DNA of 64,000 nucleotides. It comes from Haloarcula sp. CBA1127 (GTDB lineage: Archaea > Halobacteriota > Halobacteria > Halobacteriales > Haloarculaceae). The stretch lies in NCBI RefSeq assembly GCF_001485575.1, contig NZ_BCNB01000006.1, positions 2,232,001 through 2,296,000 of the forward strand, written 5' to 3'. The position numbers and the translations under genes were made by a program. Of this stretch, positions 43,673-52,388 are shown piece after piece. The first letter of the stretch is position 1, and every line of letters starts with the position of its first letter. The notes beneath the pieces were generated by a model. The model saw nothing but the letters and a program-made list of their open reading frames with translations. It ran no database searches and was not told where the DNA came from.

Positions 43673-43969
43673 TCAGTCTGCCGTGATTTCCTGCTGTGTT
43701 GTGGCCGTCTCAGTCTTCATTGGGGCGACGAGCCTGTAGACCCCGTACAGGGCCAAGACCAGGAGGCCGGCCAAGACCAGCCCGGTCCGGAGCGTCGGAT
43801 CGATCATCGGTGTCGCGATGATCTCGCCCGCGTCGTTCGTCAGCGGTGCCGCGCTGTAGGGCTTCCCCGCCAGTATCTCCACGATGCCGAGGACGACGAC
43901 GCCCAGCAGCATCAGTCCGCCGCTGAGTGCCATCGCCGCTTTGTCGATGACGGTGGTGTGTTGTTGCAT
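43673..43969 (-). CDS. Small membrane protein next to DoxX
   Basis: The 98-residue protein has two hydrophobic spans (AMALSGGLMLLGVVVLGIVE and RTGLVLAGLLVLALYGVYR) with a polar loop between them and a Thr/Gln tail. It follows DoxX by 14 bases on the same strand, so the two are a pair. In other organisms DoxX partners help form quinone-linked enzymes (DoxD/DoxA), but this protein lacks their recognisable residues. Function is unknown. Confidence 0.6.
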   Translation of the reverse strand: MQQHTTVIDKAAMALSGGLMLLGVVVLGIVEILAGKPYSAAPLTNDAGEIIATPMIDPTLRTGLVLAGLLVLALYGVYRLVAPMKTETATTQQEITAD

Positions 43970-43983
43970 TGGTGGTCACTTCC

Positions 43984-44508
43984 TTAGCCGAGCAGGTACC
44001 TGAGTTTCGGGTGTCGTTTGACCAGTGTGGTCTTCTCGATGATCGCGTCGAGGCCGTAGTAGCGACCGGTGGCCAGCACGATCATCGTCATGAACAGCAG
44101 CAGGCCCATGAAGTCGCTGTTGACCAGCCCGTGGCCGAAGCCCGCGTTGCCGATCCAGAACAGGGACATGAAGAAGACCCCGAACACGGATGCGAGCCTG
44201 ACTAGCGCGCCGACCATCAGTCCGAGCCCGATGAGCGTCTCTCCGAGCGGGACCATCGCCTGAATGACCCAGCCCAAGTGTTCGCCCATCAGCACGGGGA
44301 TCGGACCGAGTGCCGTGCCAGTCATCTGCTTGAGATACATCGGCCCGTAGCTGTAGGCCAGCCCGTCTTCGATGAGTTTCGTTACGCCTGCGTGGAAGAA
44401 CCACCAGCCGGTTACGACACGCAGGAACGCCAGCCAGTATGCGGTCCAGGCCCCGCCGAGCTCGAGCTCGAAGTCGTCTGCCAGGGGGTTCGCCGCTTGA
44501 TAGGACAT
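43984..44508 (-). CDS. DoxX family membrane protein
   Basis: The 174-residue protein begins MSYQAANPLADDFELELGGA and has four spans with the DoxX core RVVTGWWFFHAGVTKLIEDG and the later GLGLMVGALVRLASVFGVFF. DoxX/DoxD proteins are linked to thiosulfate:quinone oxidoreductase and to other redox roles. The start is ATG 44508 with a Shine-Dalgarno-like GAGGTGA a few bases upstream. It leads a two-gene unit with the 98-residue protein. The exact redox partner is not visible. Confidence 0.8.
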   Translation of the reverse strand: MSYQAANPLADDFELELGGAWTAYWLAFLRVVTGWWFFHAGVTKLIEDGLAYSYGPMYLKQMTGTALGPIPVLMGEHLGWVIQAMVPLGETLIGLGLMVGALVRLASVFGVFFMSLFWIGNAGFGHGLVNSDFMGLLLFMTMIVLATGRYYGLDAIIEKTTLVKRHPKLRYLLG

Positions 44509-44514
44509 CTGTGT

Positions 44515-44620
44515 CACCTCACATTTGAAGTTCCGCACCACTATGACATATAAGGGATAGAGTGTTCCCACAGAGTGAAAACCCATCTCAGCGGCTGAGA
44601 AGGCACATCTCAGTGGCTGC
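44515..44620 (-). promoter_or_regulatory. DoxX promoter with direct repeat CATCTCAG[CT]GGCTG
   Basis: On the minus strand, a TATA-like CTTATATG (44547-44554) lies about 40 bases before ATG 44508, with a GAGGTGA ribosome site in between. Farther upstream, CATCTCAG(C/T)GGCTG occurs twice (44584-44597 and 44606-44619), 22 bases apart; the first copy contains the palindrome CTCAGCGGCTGAG. These look like an activator or repressor site. Confidence 0.4.
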
Positions 44621-44730
44621 GTGTCTCGGGCCCAGTTCGGCTGTGGCTTTTAATCGCTTTCGCAAGGATGAGGGCCACCCACGGGCCACCGTGAGGTTCA
44701 AACCCTCCATGCAACTACGGTACGACACCA

Positions 44731-46194
44731 ATGGTACTCGAACTGACGGGCGAACACACCACAGCACGGGTGATGGTCGACGACGAATCGCTCGTCGAGA
44801 GCGGGTGTCGGGAGCAGATCGAGACGCTCATCGACCATCCGGCGTTTACTGAGCCGGTTCGAATCATGCCGGACACGCACTGGGGGGCCGGCGCACCTAT
44901 CGGCTTCACGATGCCGCTGAGCGAGCGTGTCGTGCCGAACATCGTCGGCGTCGACGTGGGATGTGGGATGGCCGCGACAAATCTCGGACCGGAACTCCCA
45001 CTAGAAGACGCCGAGCGCGAGCGACGCGTCCGCGAGGCGGTCCCGATGGGCCGGTCGGTCCACGACTACGACGACGCGGTCCACTTCGTCGAGGAGTTCC
45101 CGTTCGAGCGGGCCAACCGCATCTTCGAGCAGTTCGACACAGCCTATGCCGAGCGGTTCGGCGAACACATCGACCCCGTCGAGTTCGACTTCGACGGCTA
45201 CGACGGAGAGTACTTCGAGTCACTGTGTGACCGCGTGTTGGCAGACCAGCGCCAGGGCATGGGCTATATAATCAAGAGCGCGGGGACGCTGGGCGGCGGG
45301 AACCACTTTGTCGAGTTCGGTCAGGCCCGCGAGTCGGGTGACTACTGGCTGGTCATCCACAGCGGTTCCCGGTATCTGGGCAAGTCCGTCGCCGAGTACT
45401 GGCAGTCGACGGCGACGGACCGCCGAACAATCGGCGAGATCCGCGATCAGATTCCCGAAGAGTACGTCGAGTATCTGAAGTTTGACCCCGATACAGTCGA
45501 ATCCCGCGACCTCTACGCCTGGGTCACTGGCGGCATGGGTGAGTCCTACATCCGGAAGGACCGCCTCCGCCGCGAACTGGATGGCAAGGAAATCGAGAAC
45601 GCCTTCGACGCGCTGGGACAGGTCCAAGACGCCATCCACAGTAGCGACGACGAGGACCGCAACACGGACTTAGACTGGTTGGAGGGTCGCGAGGCCCACG
45701 GCTACCTCGTCGATATGCTGTTCGCCCAGCAGTACGCCCGCTGGAACCGCGAACTGATGAGCGATGCCGTCTGTGACGCGCTGGGAGTCGACCCCGTCGA
45801 CCGCTTCCAGTCAATTCACAACTACATCGACTTCCGCGACCTGACCATCCGCAAGGGGGCAACCCCGGCCCGCGACGGACAGCGGTTGCTGGTCCCGTTC
45901 AACATGGCCGATGGGTCGATTATTGCACGCGGGAAGGGCAACGACGAGTACCACCAGACAGCGCCACACGGCGCGGGTCGCGTGATGAGCCGGCGGCGGG
46001 CTCACAGCGTGGTCGATATGGACGAGTTCGCCGAAGCGATGGACGGCATCTACTCGGAGTCCGTCATCAAAGGCGTCCGGGACGAAGCGCCGATGGCGTA
46101 CAAGGACGCCGACGCGATACTCTCGGCCATCCAGCCCACCGCCAAGGTCGTCGAGTACGTCGACGCCGTCCATAATCTGAAGGCAACTGAGTGA
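44731..46194 (+). CDS. rtcB: RtcB family RNA ligase-like protein
   Basis: The 487-residue protein has RtcB metal and guanylate-site residues: PDTHWGAGAPIG, VGVDVGCGMAA (Cys near 76), GTLGGGNHFVEFGQ, VIHSGSRYLG, SIHNYIDFRDL and the catalytic HGAGRVMSRR near 410. RtcB joins 2',3'-cyclic phosphate ends to 5'-OH in tRNA splicing or repair. Its C-terminus (PTAKVVEYVDAVHNLKATE) differs from the canonical ending near a Lys-Gly, so it may be one of the RtcB2-type paralogues rather than the main tRNA ligase. It starts at ATG 44731 after a 222-base gap shared with doxX. Confidence 0.88.
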   Translation: MVLELTGEHTTARVMVDDESLVESGCREQIETLIDHPAFTEPVRIMPDTHWGAGAPIGFTMPLSERVVPNIVGVDVGCGMAATNLGPELPLEDAERERRVREAVPMGRSVHDYDDAVHFVEEFPFERANRIFEQFDTAYAERFGEHIDPVEFDFDGYDGEYFESLCDRVLADQRQGMGYIIKSAGTLGGGNHFVEFGQARESGDYWLVIHSGSRYLGKSVAEYWQSTATDRRTIGEIRDQIPEEYVEYLKFDPDTVESRDLYAWVTGGMGESYIRKDRLRRELDGKEIENAFDALGQVQDAIHSSDDEDRNTDLDWLEGREAHGYLVDMLFAQQYARWNRELMSDAVCDALGVDPVDRFQSIHNYIDFRDLTIRKGATPARDGQRLLVPFNMADGSIIARGKGNDEYHQTAPHGAGRVMSRRRAHSVVDMDEFAEAMDGIYSESVIKGVRDEAPMAYKDADAILSAIQPTAKVVEYVDAVHNLKATE

Positions 46195-46249
46195 GCGAAC
46201 CTGTTGGTCTGGCAGAAAGTGATTAGGACACGAAGGCCCTGTCTCCTGT

Positions 46250-46666
46250 ATGACCATTCTTGTGGCTATCGCCAACGATTCGGTCTCGCCGGCAGTCATT
46301 GACACGGCAGTTCGACTCGCCGACGGACTCGACGAGGAACTGTACGTCGTCCATCTCGTCGACGAGAACACCGCTGATGGCACGGCCATGCAACTCCGGG
46401 ACGAGATGCGCGACCGGTTCCGTGACGCCACCGTCGTGGCGACGGTCGCGATTGAACACGTCGGACGGTCTGCGATGCGCTCTGGCACGCGGATCGGCAA
46501 CGAACTGCTCGAACTCGCGGCTGACGTGGATGTTCAGCACATCGTCATGGGCCACGAGCCGAAGGGGCTGGCCGGCAGACTCCGGGAGGGTGACGCCGCA
46601 GTCGCCGTCATCGACGCCGCTGACGTGCCCGTTACTATCGTCCCGGAAGGTCCCGGCGACGCGTGA
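46250..46666 (+). CDS. Universal stress protein (UspA family)
   Basis: The 138-residue protein has the Usp fold: MTILVAIANDSVSPAVIDTA at the start and HIVMGHEPKGLAG near 105, ending VPVTIVPEGPGDA. The ATP-binding G-x2-G-x9-G-S motif is altered here (GHEPKGLAGRLREGDAA), so nucleotide binding is uncertain. It is 55 bases after rtcB and converges on the acyl-CoA dehydrogenase gene. Usp proteins often respond to stress or starvation. Confidence 0.82.
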   Translation: MTILVAIANDSVSPAVIDTAVRLADGLDEELYVVHLVDENTADGTAMQLRDEMRDRFRDATVVATVAIEHVGRSAMRSGTRIGNELLELAADVDVQHIVMGHEPKGLAGRLREGDAAVAVIDAADVPVTIVPEGPGDA

Positions 46667-46681
46667 ACGCCGCGCGGCGTA

Positions 46682-47821
46682 TCACAGGCCCAGTTCCCGG
46701 CCGAGCACCATCCGCTGTATCTCACTCGTTCCCTCGCCGATTTCCATGAGCTTCGCGTCCCGGTAGAACCGCTGCGGGGCGAAATCCGTTGTGTACCCGT
46801 AGCCGCCAAGCACCTGAACGGCGTCTTCGGCGACCTCGCGACAGATTTCGCTGGCATCGAGCTTCGCAAGCGAGGAGAGCCGCGTCACGTCTTCGCCCTG
46901 ATCGTACATTGTCGCCGCCTTGTGAGTCAGCAGGCGAGCACGCTCGATTTTGCGGTCCATCTCGACGATTTTGTCCCGGACGGCGTCGAACTTCGAGATG
47001 GGGCGGTCGAACTGCTCGCGTTCGGTGGCGTAGGATTTTGCGGCCTCGAACGCCCCCTGTGCGAGCCCAGTCGAGAGCGCGGCAATGGATATGCGGCCCC
47101 CGTTGAGCGTCTTCAGCGTCTGCGCCCAGCCGTCGCCTTCCTCGCCGAGTAGTCGGTCCGCCGGAATCCGGCAGTCGTCGAACTGGAGTTCGCAGGTCGG
47201 TGAGGCGTTCAGCCCCATCTTCTCCCACTCAGTCGTCACCGCCCAGCCGTCGTCTTCGGGGGCGACGATGAACGTCGAGATACCGTCGTATCCGGCTTCG
47301 GAGTCGGTGACAGCCTTGACCAGCACTGATCCGGCGACGGAGGCGTTCGTGATGAACTGCTTGGTGCCGTTGATGACGTACTCGCCGCCGTCCCGCTCGG
47401 CCATCGTGTCCATATCGCTGGCGTCGCTCCCGCTGCCCGGCTCTGTAAGTGCCCAGCCGCCGAGTTGCTCGCCGGCGGCGAGCGGTGTGAGCCAGCGCTT
47501 TTTCTGGGCGTCCGTGCCGAACAGCTCTATCGGCTTGGCCCCGAGCGAAGTATGGGCCACGTATGAGAGCCCGATGCTTCCGGAAACGCGCCCGAGTTCC
47601 TCGGCGACGAGCGCATACATCAGCGTATCGCCGCCCAGCCCGCCCCACTCCTCGCTGATCGGCACCCCCATCACGTCCAGCTCGCCGAGTTCCTCGAATA
47701 CCTCCGCCGGGAAGCGGTGCTCGTCCTCGATCTCCTGGGCTATCGGCTGAATCTCGTTCTCGCAGAACTCGCGGACCGAATCCCGTATCATCCGGTGTTC
47801 GCCGGGAACGTCGAACTCCAT
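46682..47821 (-). CDS. Acyl-CoA dehydrogenase
   Basis: The 379-residue flavoenzyme has the ACAD signatures: WALTEPGSGSDASDMDT near 130, FITNASVAGSVLVK, and GGYGYTTDFAPQRFYRDAKL with the catalytic Glu in GEGTSEIQRMVL at the end. It oxidises an acyl-CoA to the enoyl form, feeding electrons to the quinone pool. ATG 47821 is used because upstream sequence is unrelated. It may work with the enoyl-CoA hydratase at 4840 and the hydroxyacyl-CoA dehydrogenase at 55562, although they are not linked here. Chain-length specificity is not readable. Confidence 0.9.
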   Translation of the reverse strand: MEFDVPGEHRMIRDSVREFCENEIQPIAQEIEDEHRFPAEVFEELGELDVMGVPISEEWGGLGGDTLMYALVAEELGRVSGSIGLSYVAHTSLGAKPIELFGTDAQKKRWLTPLAAGEQLGGWALTEPGSGSDASDMDTMAERDGGEYVINGTKQFITNASVAGSVLVKAVTDSEAGYDGISTFIVAPEDDGWAVTTEWEKMGLNASPTCELQFDDCRIPADRLLGEEGDGWAQTLKTLNGGRISIAALSTGLAQGAFEAAKSYATEREQFDRPISKFDAVRDKIVEMDRKIERARLLTHKAATMYDQGEDVTRLSSLAKLDASEICREVAEDAVQVLGGYGYTTDFAPQRFYRDAKLMEIGEGTSEIQRMVLGRELGL

Positions 47822-47904
47822 ACCGGATCTATGTATTGTGTTATTAAATACCACACGGGGGCAGACACAAGTCATTTGACCGCCCACGGCGTTTCTTGGA
47901 GGGA

Positions 47905-48699
47905 ATGGCGTTCCGGCGACTCCTCCGCGGGACGGTCCCCTGGGAGCAACTCGAAGGCGTGGTACGGGCGGTAATAGAGCGGTACGACGAGCCCGCGGCC
48001 CACGTGGCGTTTCTGGAGGCGGACAACTGGCTTTCGACCCCGCTGGTCGTCAACGACCAATGGTTCGTGAAAGTCATCACGGGGCAGAACTCGCTGGTTC
48101 ACACACTGTTGACCGCCGGCCGCAATATCGGCGCGTTCTCGTCGGGGACCGAGGGCTTTTTCGAGCACTTCGGGACGCCCTACGAGATGGCGGAACACGA
48201 ACTGGCGGCGACCCAGCGGATGCGGGAGATCGGCGTCAACGCTCCCGAGCCCATCGAGGCATTCAAGTACGACGGGATGGGGGTTCTGGTGCTTGAGTAC
48301 ATCCCCGACTTCGAGCCGCTGGACAACCTCCCGGCCGAAACCGTCGAGCGACACAGCCCAACGGTGTTTGACTTCCTCCACCGGATGCACGAGGACGGCC
48401 TGGCCCACGGCGATTTCCGCTGTGAGAACGTGCTCGTGGCCCACGACGACCTGTACTTCATCGATGCTACGTGCGTCCGAGAGGATGCCATCAGTGACGC
48501 TCGTGCCTATGATCTTGCGTGTGCGCTTGGCGCGCTGGAGCCGCTCATCGGTGCACCGGCTGCTGTCTCCGCCGCCGCACAGCATTACGATACGTCTGAA
48601 TTGTTGGCTGCGGAGGAGTTCCTTGATTTCGTCAACATCCGCCCGGACCACGACTTCGCCGCCGCCGAAATCCGCGGTGCCGTCGAAAAACACGCGTAG
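47905..48699 (+). CDS. RIO-like/atypical serine-threonine kinase
   Basis: The 264-residue protein has the protein-kinase-like core with HGDFRCENVLVAHDDLYFID (catalytic loop and Asp of the metal-binding motif) near 170, a Lys-containing WFVKVITGQNSLVHTLL near 50, and the N-terminal LEADNWLSTPLVVND. RIO and Bud32-type kinases in archaea are small like this; RIO2-like ATPase activity acts on ribosome maturation, but the precise subfamily is not clear here. ATG 47905 is used; GGAGG is just upstream. It is divergent from the acyl-CoA dehydrogenase by 83 bases. Confidence 0.72.
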   Translation: MAFRRLLRGTVPWEQLEGVVRAVIERYDEPAAHVAFLEADNWLSTPLVVNDQWFVKVITGQNSLVHTLLTAGRNIGAFSSGTEGFFEHFGTPYEMAEHELAATQRMREIGVNAPEPIEAFKYDGMGVLVLEYIPDFEPLDNLPAETVERHSPTVFDFLHRMHEDGLAHGDFRCENVLVAHDDLYFIDATCVREDAISDARAYDLACALGALEPLIGAPAAVSAAAQHYDTSELLAAEEFLDFVNIRPDHDFAAAEIRGAVEKHA

Positions 48700-48715
48700 G
48701 CCGTCCGGAACAGTT

Positions 48716-49624
48716 TCAGTCCGCTGGCGCTGCTCCGACCGACCGGCTTCTGGCAACAACGCCGATACCGACGAGCACGACGGCTCCGCCGGCGACGGTC
48801 GACGGACCGGGTATCTCCGCGAGCAACAGCAGCGCCAGCAGCGCGCTCCCGACCGGTTCACCGAGCAATGAGACGCTAACCATGCTGGATTCGACGTGTG
48901 CCAGCGCCCAGTTGAGGACGGTGTGGCCGAACACGCCGGGGCCAACAGCCATCGCGAAGAACAGTGCCCACTCCCGGGGCGGGTAGCCTGTCACGGGGTG
49001 GCCCGACGCGACGACGAAGCCGAGGAGGCATACGGCGGCGACGCCGTAGACAACGGTTACGTAGGGAATGAGCGGGAACCGCTGGCGGAGCGAGCGCCCG
49101 GCAAGCACGTAGCCGGCGGCCATGACACCGCCGACGAGGGCCAAGGCGTTACCGTACAGCGGACGCTGGCCGATGGTCCCGCTCCCGAGCAGTTCGCCGA
49201 CAGACATCACGATGATACCGCCGATAGCGACCAGAATGCCCGCCGTCGTGCCGCGCGTGACACGCTCGTCCAGCAGCGCCCACGCGCCGATGGCGACGAA
49301 CAGTGGCTGGCACTGAACCAGCGTGACCGACGCCGCGACGCTCGTCCACGCCAGGCTCTCGAACCACGCGGCGAAGTGCACTGCGAGCGCGACGCCCGTC
49401 GCCCCGGCCGCCAGTACGTCCCGTCGGGCGAGTCGCCCGAACGCCGACCGATGCCGACCCAGCGCCAGCGGGGCCAACAGCGCGGTCGTCAACAGGACAC
49501 GGTAGAACGCCGCTACCGACGCCGCAGCGTCGGTCCAGCGGACGAGAATCGCGCTCGTACTGACCGCGAGGACAGCGACGACCAGCCCGATTCGCGGGTC
49601 GATTCGCGGCTCGGTCACGTCCAC
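48716..49624 (-). CDS. EamA/DMT family transporter
   Basis: The 302-residue protein has ten hydrophobic spans in two homologous halves (EamA repeats), including PRIGLVVAVLAVSTSAILVR, ALAVHFAAWFESLAWTSVAA and SMVSVSLLGEPVGSALLALL. DMT-superfamily members export or import metabolites such as amino acids or drugs; the substrate cannot be read. It converges on the RIO-like kinase gene with only 16 bases between stops. Confidence 0.85.
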   Translation of the reverse strand: MDVTEPRIDPRIGLVVAVLAVSTSAILVRWTDAAASVAAFYRVLLTTALLAPLALGRHRSAFGRLARRDVLAAGATGVALAVHFAAWFESLAWTSVAASVTLVQCQPLFVAIGAWALLDERVTRGTTAGILVAIGGIIVMSVGELLGSGTIGQRPLYGNALALVGGVMAAGYVLAGRSLRQRFPLIPYVTVVYGVAAVCLLGFVVASGHPVTGYPPREWALFFAMAVGPGVFGHTVLNWALAHVESSMVSVSLLGEPVGSALLALLLLAEIPGPSTVAGGAVVLVGIGVVARSRSVGAAPAD

Positions 49625-49769
49625 TCCGCTCCGCTGTGGCGCGGAGACATCACGACCACACCAGTTATCGTAACGACACGTCTACTCATCCTGTGGCAGT
49701 ATCCGACACGGGGATAAAGAAACACCGGATACCATAGTCGGGACCGTGCCGTCTGCGGGCACGGGTACG

Positions 49770-50255
49770 CTACCCTTCGAGTAGTTCCTTCGTCTGCCGA
49801 TGGCGATACCGGAACATCGGTTCCATTCCGAGACAGCCGAAGGGCCCGAGCGCTTGGCCGAGCGGTCCGCCGGGCAGTTCGAACTCGACGTGGTCGTGGA
49901 CGAGCGTCTCCCTGTCGCTCAGCGCCCGGAAGGTGTGCGTATGCTCCCAGTGGGGAAACGGCCCTTCCGCCATTACGTCACGGAACATCGCTTCGCCCTC
50001 GCCTTCTTCTCGGGCAACGATGTTCGAGACCCACTGCTGCCGCGGCGGCACGCCAAAGGGCTTGATCGAGGATTCGACGACTGATCCGGCGGTCAGTTCG
50101 TCGGGGTTCGGCTCGCCATCCGGTCCCCGCTCCGCCTCGATGCGGATGTTCATCCAGTCGGGGGTCAGTGCGACCAGCCCGTCGCCTGTCGCGTGGAATT
50201 TCCAGACTTCTGCTAGCGGGGCTTCGACGCGAACCTGACGCTCGTAAATGTCCAT
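49770..50255 (-). CDS. SRPBCC family protein
   Basis: The 161-residue protein begins MDIYERQVRVEAPLAEVWKF and has the START-like pattern (FHATGDGLVALTPDWMNI, HWEHTHTFRAL, DHVEFELPGGPLG) with an aromatic and charged C-terminal helix (RYRHRQTKELLEG). It is a hydrophobic-cavity protein of unknown ligand. ATG 50255 is used; a GTG two codons upstream is possible. It sits between EamA and gdh on the same strand, 64 bases after gdh start in transcription order, so it is probably separate from gdh. Confidence 0.78.
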   Translation of the reverse strand: MDIYERQVRVEAPLAEVWKFHATGDGLVALTPDWMNIRIEAERGPDGEPNPDELTAGSVVESSIKPFGVPPRQQWVSNIVAREEGEGEAMFRDVMAEGPFPHWEHTHTFRALSDRETLVHDHVEFELPGGPLGQALGPFGCLGMEPMFRYRHRQTKELLEG

Positions 50256-50318
50256 ACACACAGTAGGGGAAGCGCCGGCAAAACACCCGCGGTAGCCGCG
50301 ACTGCTTCCGGGATACGG

Positions 50319-51575
50319 TCAGGGCCAGATGCCGCCTTCCTCGGCCGCAGCGACGACGCGCTGGATGGCGACGACGTACATCGCGGTCCGGAAGTTCGGC
50401 GCGCCGGTCTCCTCGTAGGTCTCGACGAGGTCGTCAAACGCGTTCGTGATGATGGTCTCCAGTTCGTTGTTCACACGCTCCTCGGACCAGTAGAAGCGCT
50501 GGCGGTTCTGGACCCACTCGAAGTACGACACCGTGACGCCGCCGGCGTTGGCGAGGATGTCGGGGAACACAGCCACGTCTCGCTCGGTGAGGACGTCGTC
50601 CGCGTTCGGCGTTAGCGGGCCGTTCGCCGCCTCCACGACGATGTCGGCCTGCACGTCCTGTGCGAGGTCGCCGTCGATAGCGTTTTCGAGCGCCGCCGGG
50701 ACGAGGAGGTCCACATCCATCGTCAGCAGCTCTTCGTTCGTCAGTTCCTCCGTCGCACCCTCGTAGCCGGTTAGCGACCCGGTCTCGCTCTTGAACGCCT
50801 TCGCGTCGCGTGCGTCGAGCCCGTCGGGGTTGTAGACAGCTCCCGAGGAGTCCGATACGGCGACGATGTTCGCGCCCAGATCCTCGATGAGCTTCGCCGC
50901 CACGGAGCCGGCGTTGCCATAGCCCTGCACGGCCACCGTCGCGTCCGCCATGTCCTTCCCGAGATAGTCGAACGCCTCACGGGCCGTGAGCATCACGGAC
51001 CGGCCGGTCGCTTCGACGCGGCCCGCGCTTCCGCCCGACTCGGGTGCCTTGCCGGTGATGACGCCGGGTTCGGTGGTGTTCTCCAGTGTCTCATACGTGT
51101 CTTTGATCCAGTTCATCTCCCGCTGGCCGGTGTTGACATCGGGTGCGGGGATGTCCCGGTCCTCGCCAATGATTAGCCGGAGTTCTTTCGCAAACGACCG
51201 CGTTATCCGCTCGATTTCGCTGGCCGAGTACTGGCGCGGGTCGATTTCGATGCCGCCTTTCCCGCCGCCGTAGGGGATGTTGACCGCAGCACACTTGTAC
51301 ACCATCCAGCCAGACAGCGCCTTGACCTCATCGCGTGTGACCTGTGGATGATACCGGATCCCGCCCTTGTACGGTCCCCTGTCACCGTTGAACTGTGACC
51401 GGTAGGCACGAAACACCTCAACGGAGCCGTCGTCCATCTCCACGGAGAGATTCGTCTCCAGCACTCGCTCGGGGTGTTTCAGCCGTTCGAGCACGTCGGT
51501 CGAATATTCGAGATAGTCCGACGCGTCGTCGATCTGCTCCTGTAAACTCTCAAAGGGGTTTACCTCAGGCGACAT
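50319..51575 (-). CDS. gdh: Glutamate dehydrogenase
   Basis: The 418-residue enzyme interconverts glutamate and 2-oxoglutarate plus ammonia. The core is complete: [20 protein letters not shown] near 60, the substrate Lys in [12 protein letters not shown] near 105, [15 protein letters not shown], and the Rossmann fold [20 protein letters not shown] near 215. Length is typical of hexameric GDHs. Haloarchaea often have several paralogues with NAD or NADP preference; which cofactor cannot be read. It is linked to nitrogen and amino acid flow with the liv transporter. Confidence 0.94.
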   Translation of the reverse strand: MSPEVNPFESLQEQIDDASDYLEYSTDVLERLKHPERVLETNLSVEMDDGSVEVFRAYRSQFNGDRGPYKGGIRYHPQVTRDEVKALSGWMVYKCAAVNIPYGGGKGGIEIDPRQYSASEIERITRSFAKELRLIIGEDRDIPAPDVNTGQREMNWIKDTYETLENTTEPGVITGKAPESGGSAGRVEATGRSVMLTAREAFDYLGKDMADATVAVQGYGNAGSVAAKLIEDLGANIVAVSDSSGAVYNPDGLDARDAKAFKSETGSLTGYEGATEELTNEELLTMDVDLLVPAALENAIDGDLAQDVQADIVVEAANGPLTPNADDVLTERDVAVFPDILANAGGVTVSYFEWVQNRQRFYWSEERVNNELETIITNAFDDLVETYEETGAPNFRTAMYVVAIQRVVAAAEEGGIWP

Positions 51576-51770
51576 ACGGCTAATATCTCAGACTGTGGGC
51601 AAAAGGGTACCGCCGTCCATGGGATTCTCCAGATAACAATTACCTACGACGGAACCAGCCGGTCAGACGGAATGTCTGCGACTGAATCGCCCACGGCGAC
51701 ACGATACGTACGGGATGCTGGTCCAGCGAGCGAACGGGTAACGCCGGAAGACAGCGCAATCCCAGGGCGG
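51576..51770. promoter_or_regulatory. Gap between gdh and DUF5658 genes
   Basis: This 195-base stretch separates the gdh start (minus strand) from the stop of the DUF5658 gene. It must hold the gdh promoter, though the TATA-like stretch near 51600 is weak. A short plus-strand frame from ATG 51672 runs 52 codons into the DUF5658 gene but lacks any recognisable features. Nothing else is seen. Confidence 0.35.
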
Positions 51771-52154
51771 CTACAGGCTAACCAAGAGGGCCGCGTTGAT
51801 CACGACGGCCGCCACCCACGGAAGCGCTAGCCCGAGCGGCACGACGACACCACGTTGGTCGTTCAGTAGCTGGCGGGTCAGCCCCGCCAGCCCGAGAACG
51901 CCGATCTTCGTCAGGCCGAGAACGGCAATTCCAAACGTCTCTATCGCGGCCCGCATCACGGGGTTTCCCTCGTGTAGGCCGTGCTGGAGGCCGATGTGTG
52001 TCAGCCACACGTCGACAATGAGCGTCACGGCGACGACAAGCCATAGTTCTCGCTCGACGGCCGCAAGTTCGTCGAGCAGGGCGCTACACCACCCGTCGAT
52101 GGTCCCTATCAGGACCGTTCGGTCCGTTGTGAACACGTCACCCTCCGCAACCAC
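51771..52154 (-). CDS. DUF5658-like small membrane protein
   Basis: The 127-residue protein has four spans in its second half, including LVVAVTLIVDVWLTHIGLQ and VLGLTKIGVLGLAGLTRQLL, and the helix GLHEGNPVMRAAI between spans 1 and 2. This pattern (Asp, His, Gly-x-x-Glu-x-Asn-Pro) fits the DUF5658 family. The start is a GTG at 52154; the exact start is uncertain as no ATG is near. A TATA-like TATTTAATAC lies on the minus strand near 52191-52200. Function is unknown. Confidence 0.65.
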   Translation of the reverse strand: MVAEGDVFTTDRTVLIGTIDGWCSALLDELAAVERELWLVVAVTLIVDVWLTHIGLQHGLHEGNPVMRAAIETFGIAVLGLTKIGVLGLAGLTRQLLNDQRGVVVPLGLALPWVAAVVINAALLVSL

Positions 52155-52260
52155 GCCCCCACGTGGTCTGTTAACCCGTTCTCATCCACCGTATTAAATA
52201 CACACTGTTTACCACTGAAACTGAGGGAGTAGGGACTGTATACTCTCGACAAATATGATC

Positions 52261-52365
52261 CCAACGGGTCGACCGTTGGCGACGCGTTCGATGCCTTGGC
52301 GGATGTGATGTAGTTGCTGTGCACGCGATTATCACCTCTCATAATGGTGGCGCACCATTGATATC
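52261..52365 (+). promoter_or_regulatory. Inverted repeats in promoter of the surface protein gene
   Basis: A 7-base-arm inverted repeat CCAACGG-GTCGA-CCGTTGG lies at 52261-52279. A second, AATGGTG-GCG-CACCATT, lies at 52342-52358, immediately before a TATA-like TTGATATC (about 52357-52364), 25-32 bases upstream of ATG 52389. The second site overlaps where TFB would bind and could be a repressor operator. Confidence 0.45.
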
Positions 52366-52388
52366 GGGTGCCGGACTACTCATGCACT

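Noticed and set aside
44690..44715. T-arm-like GGTTCAAACCC suggesting a tRNA upstream of rtcB
   Set aside because: No matching 5' acceptor arm or anticodon stem within 90 bases upstream; the T-stem has only four pairs.
51672..51830. Plus-strand 52-codon frame in the gdh gap
   Set aside because: It overlaps DUF5658 antisense, has no clear promoter and no recognised motif or typical acidic composition.
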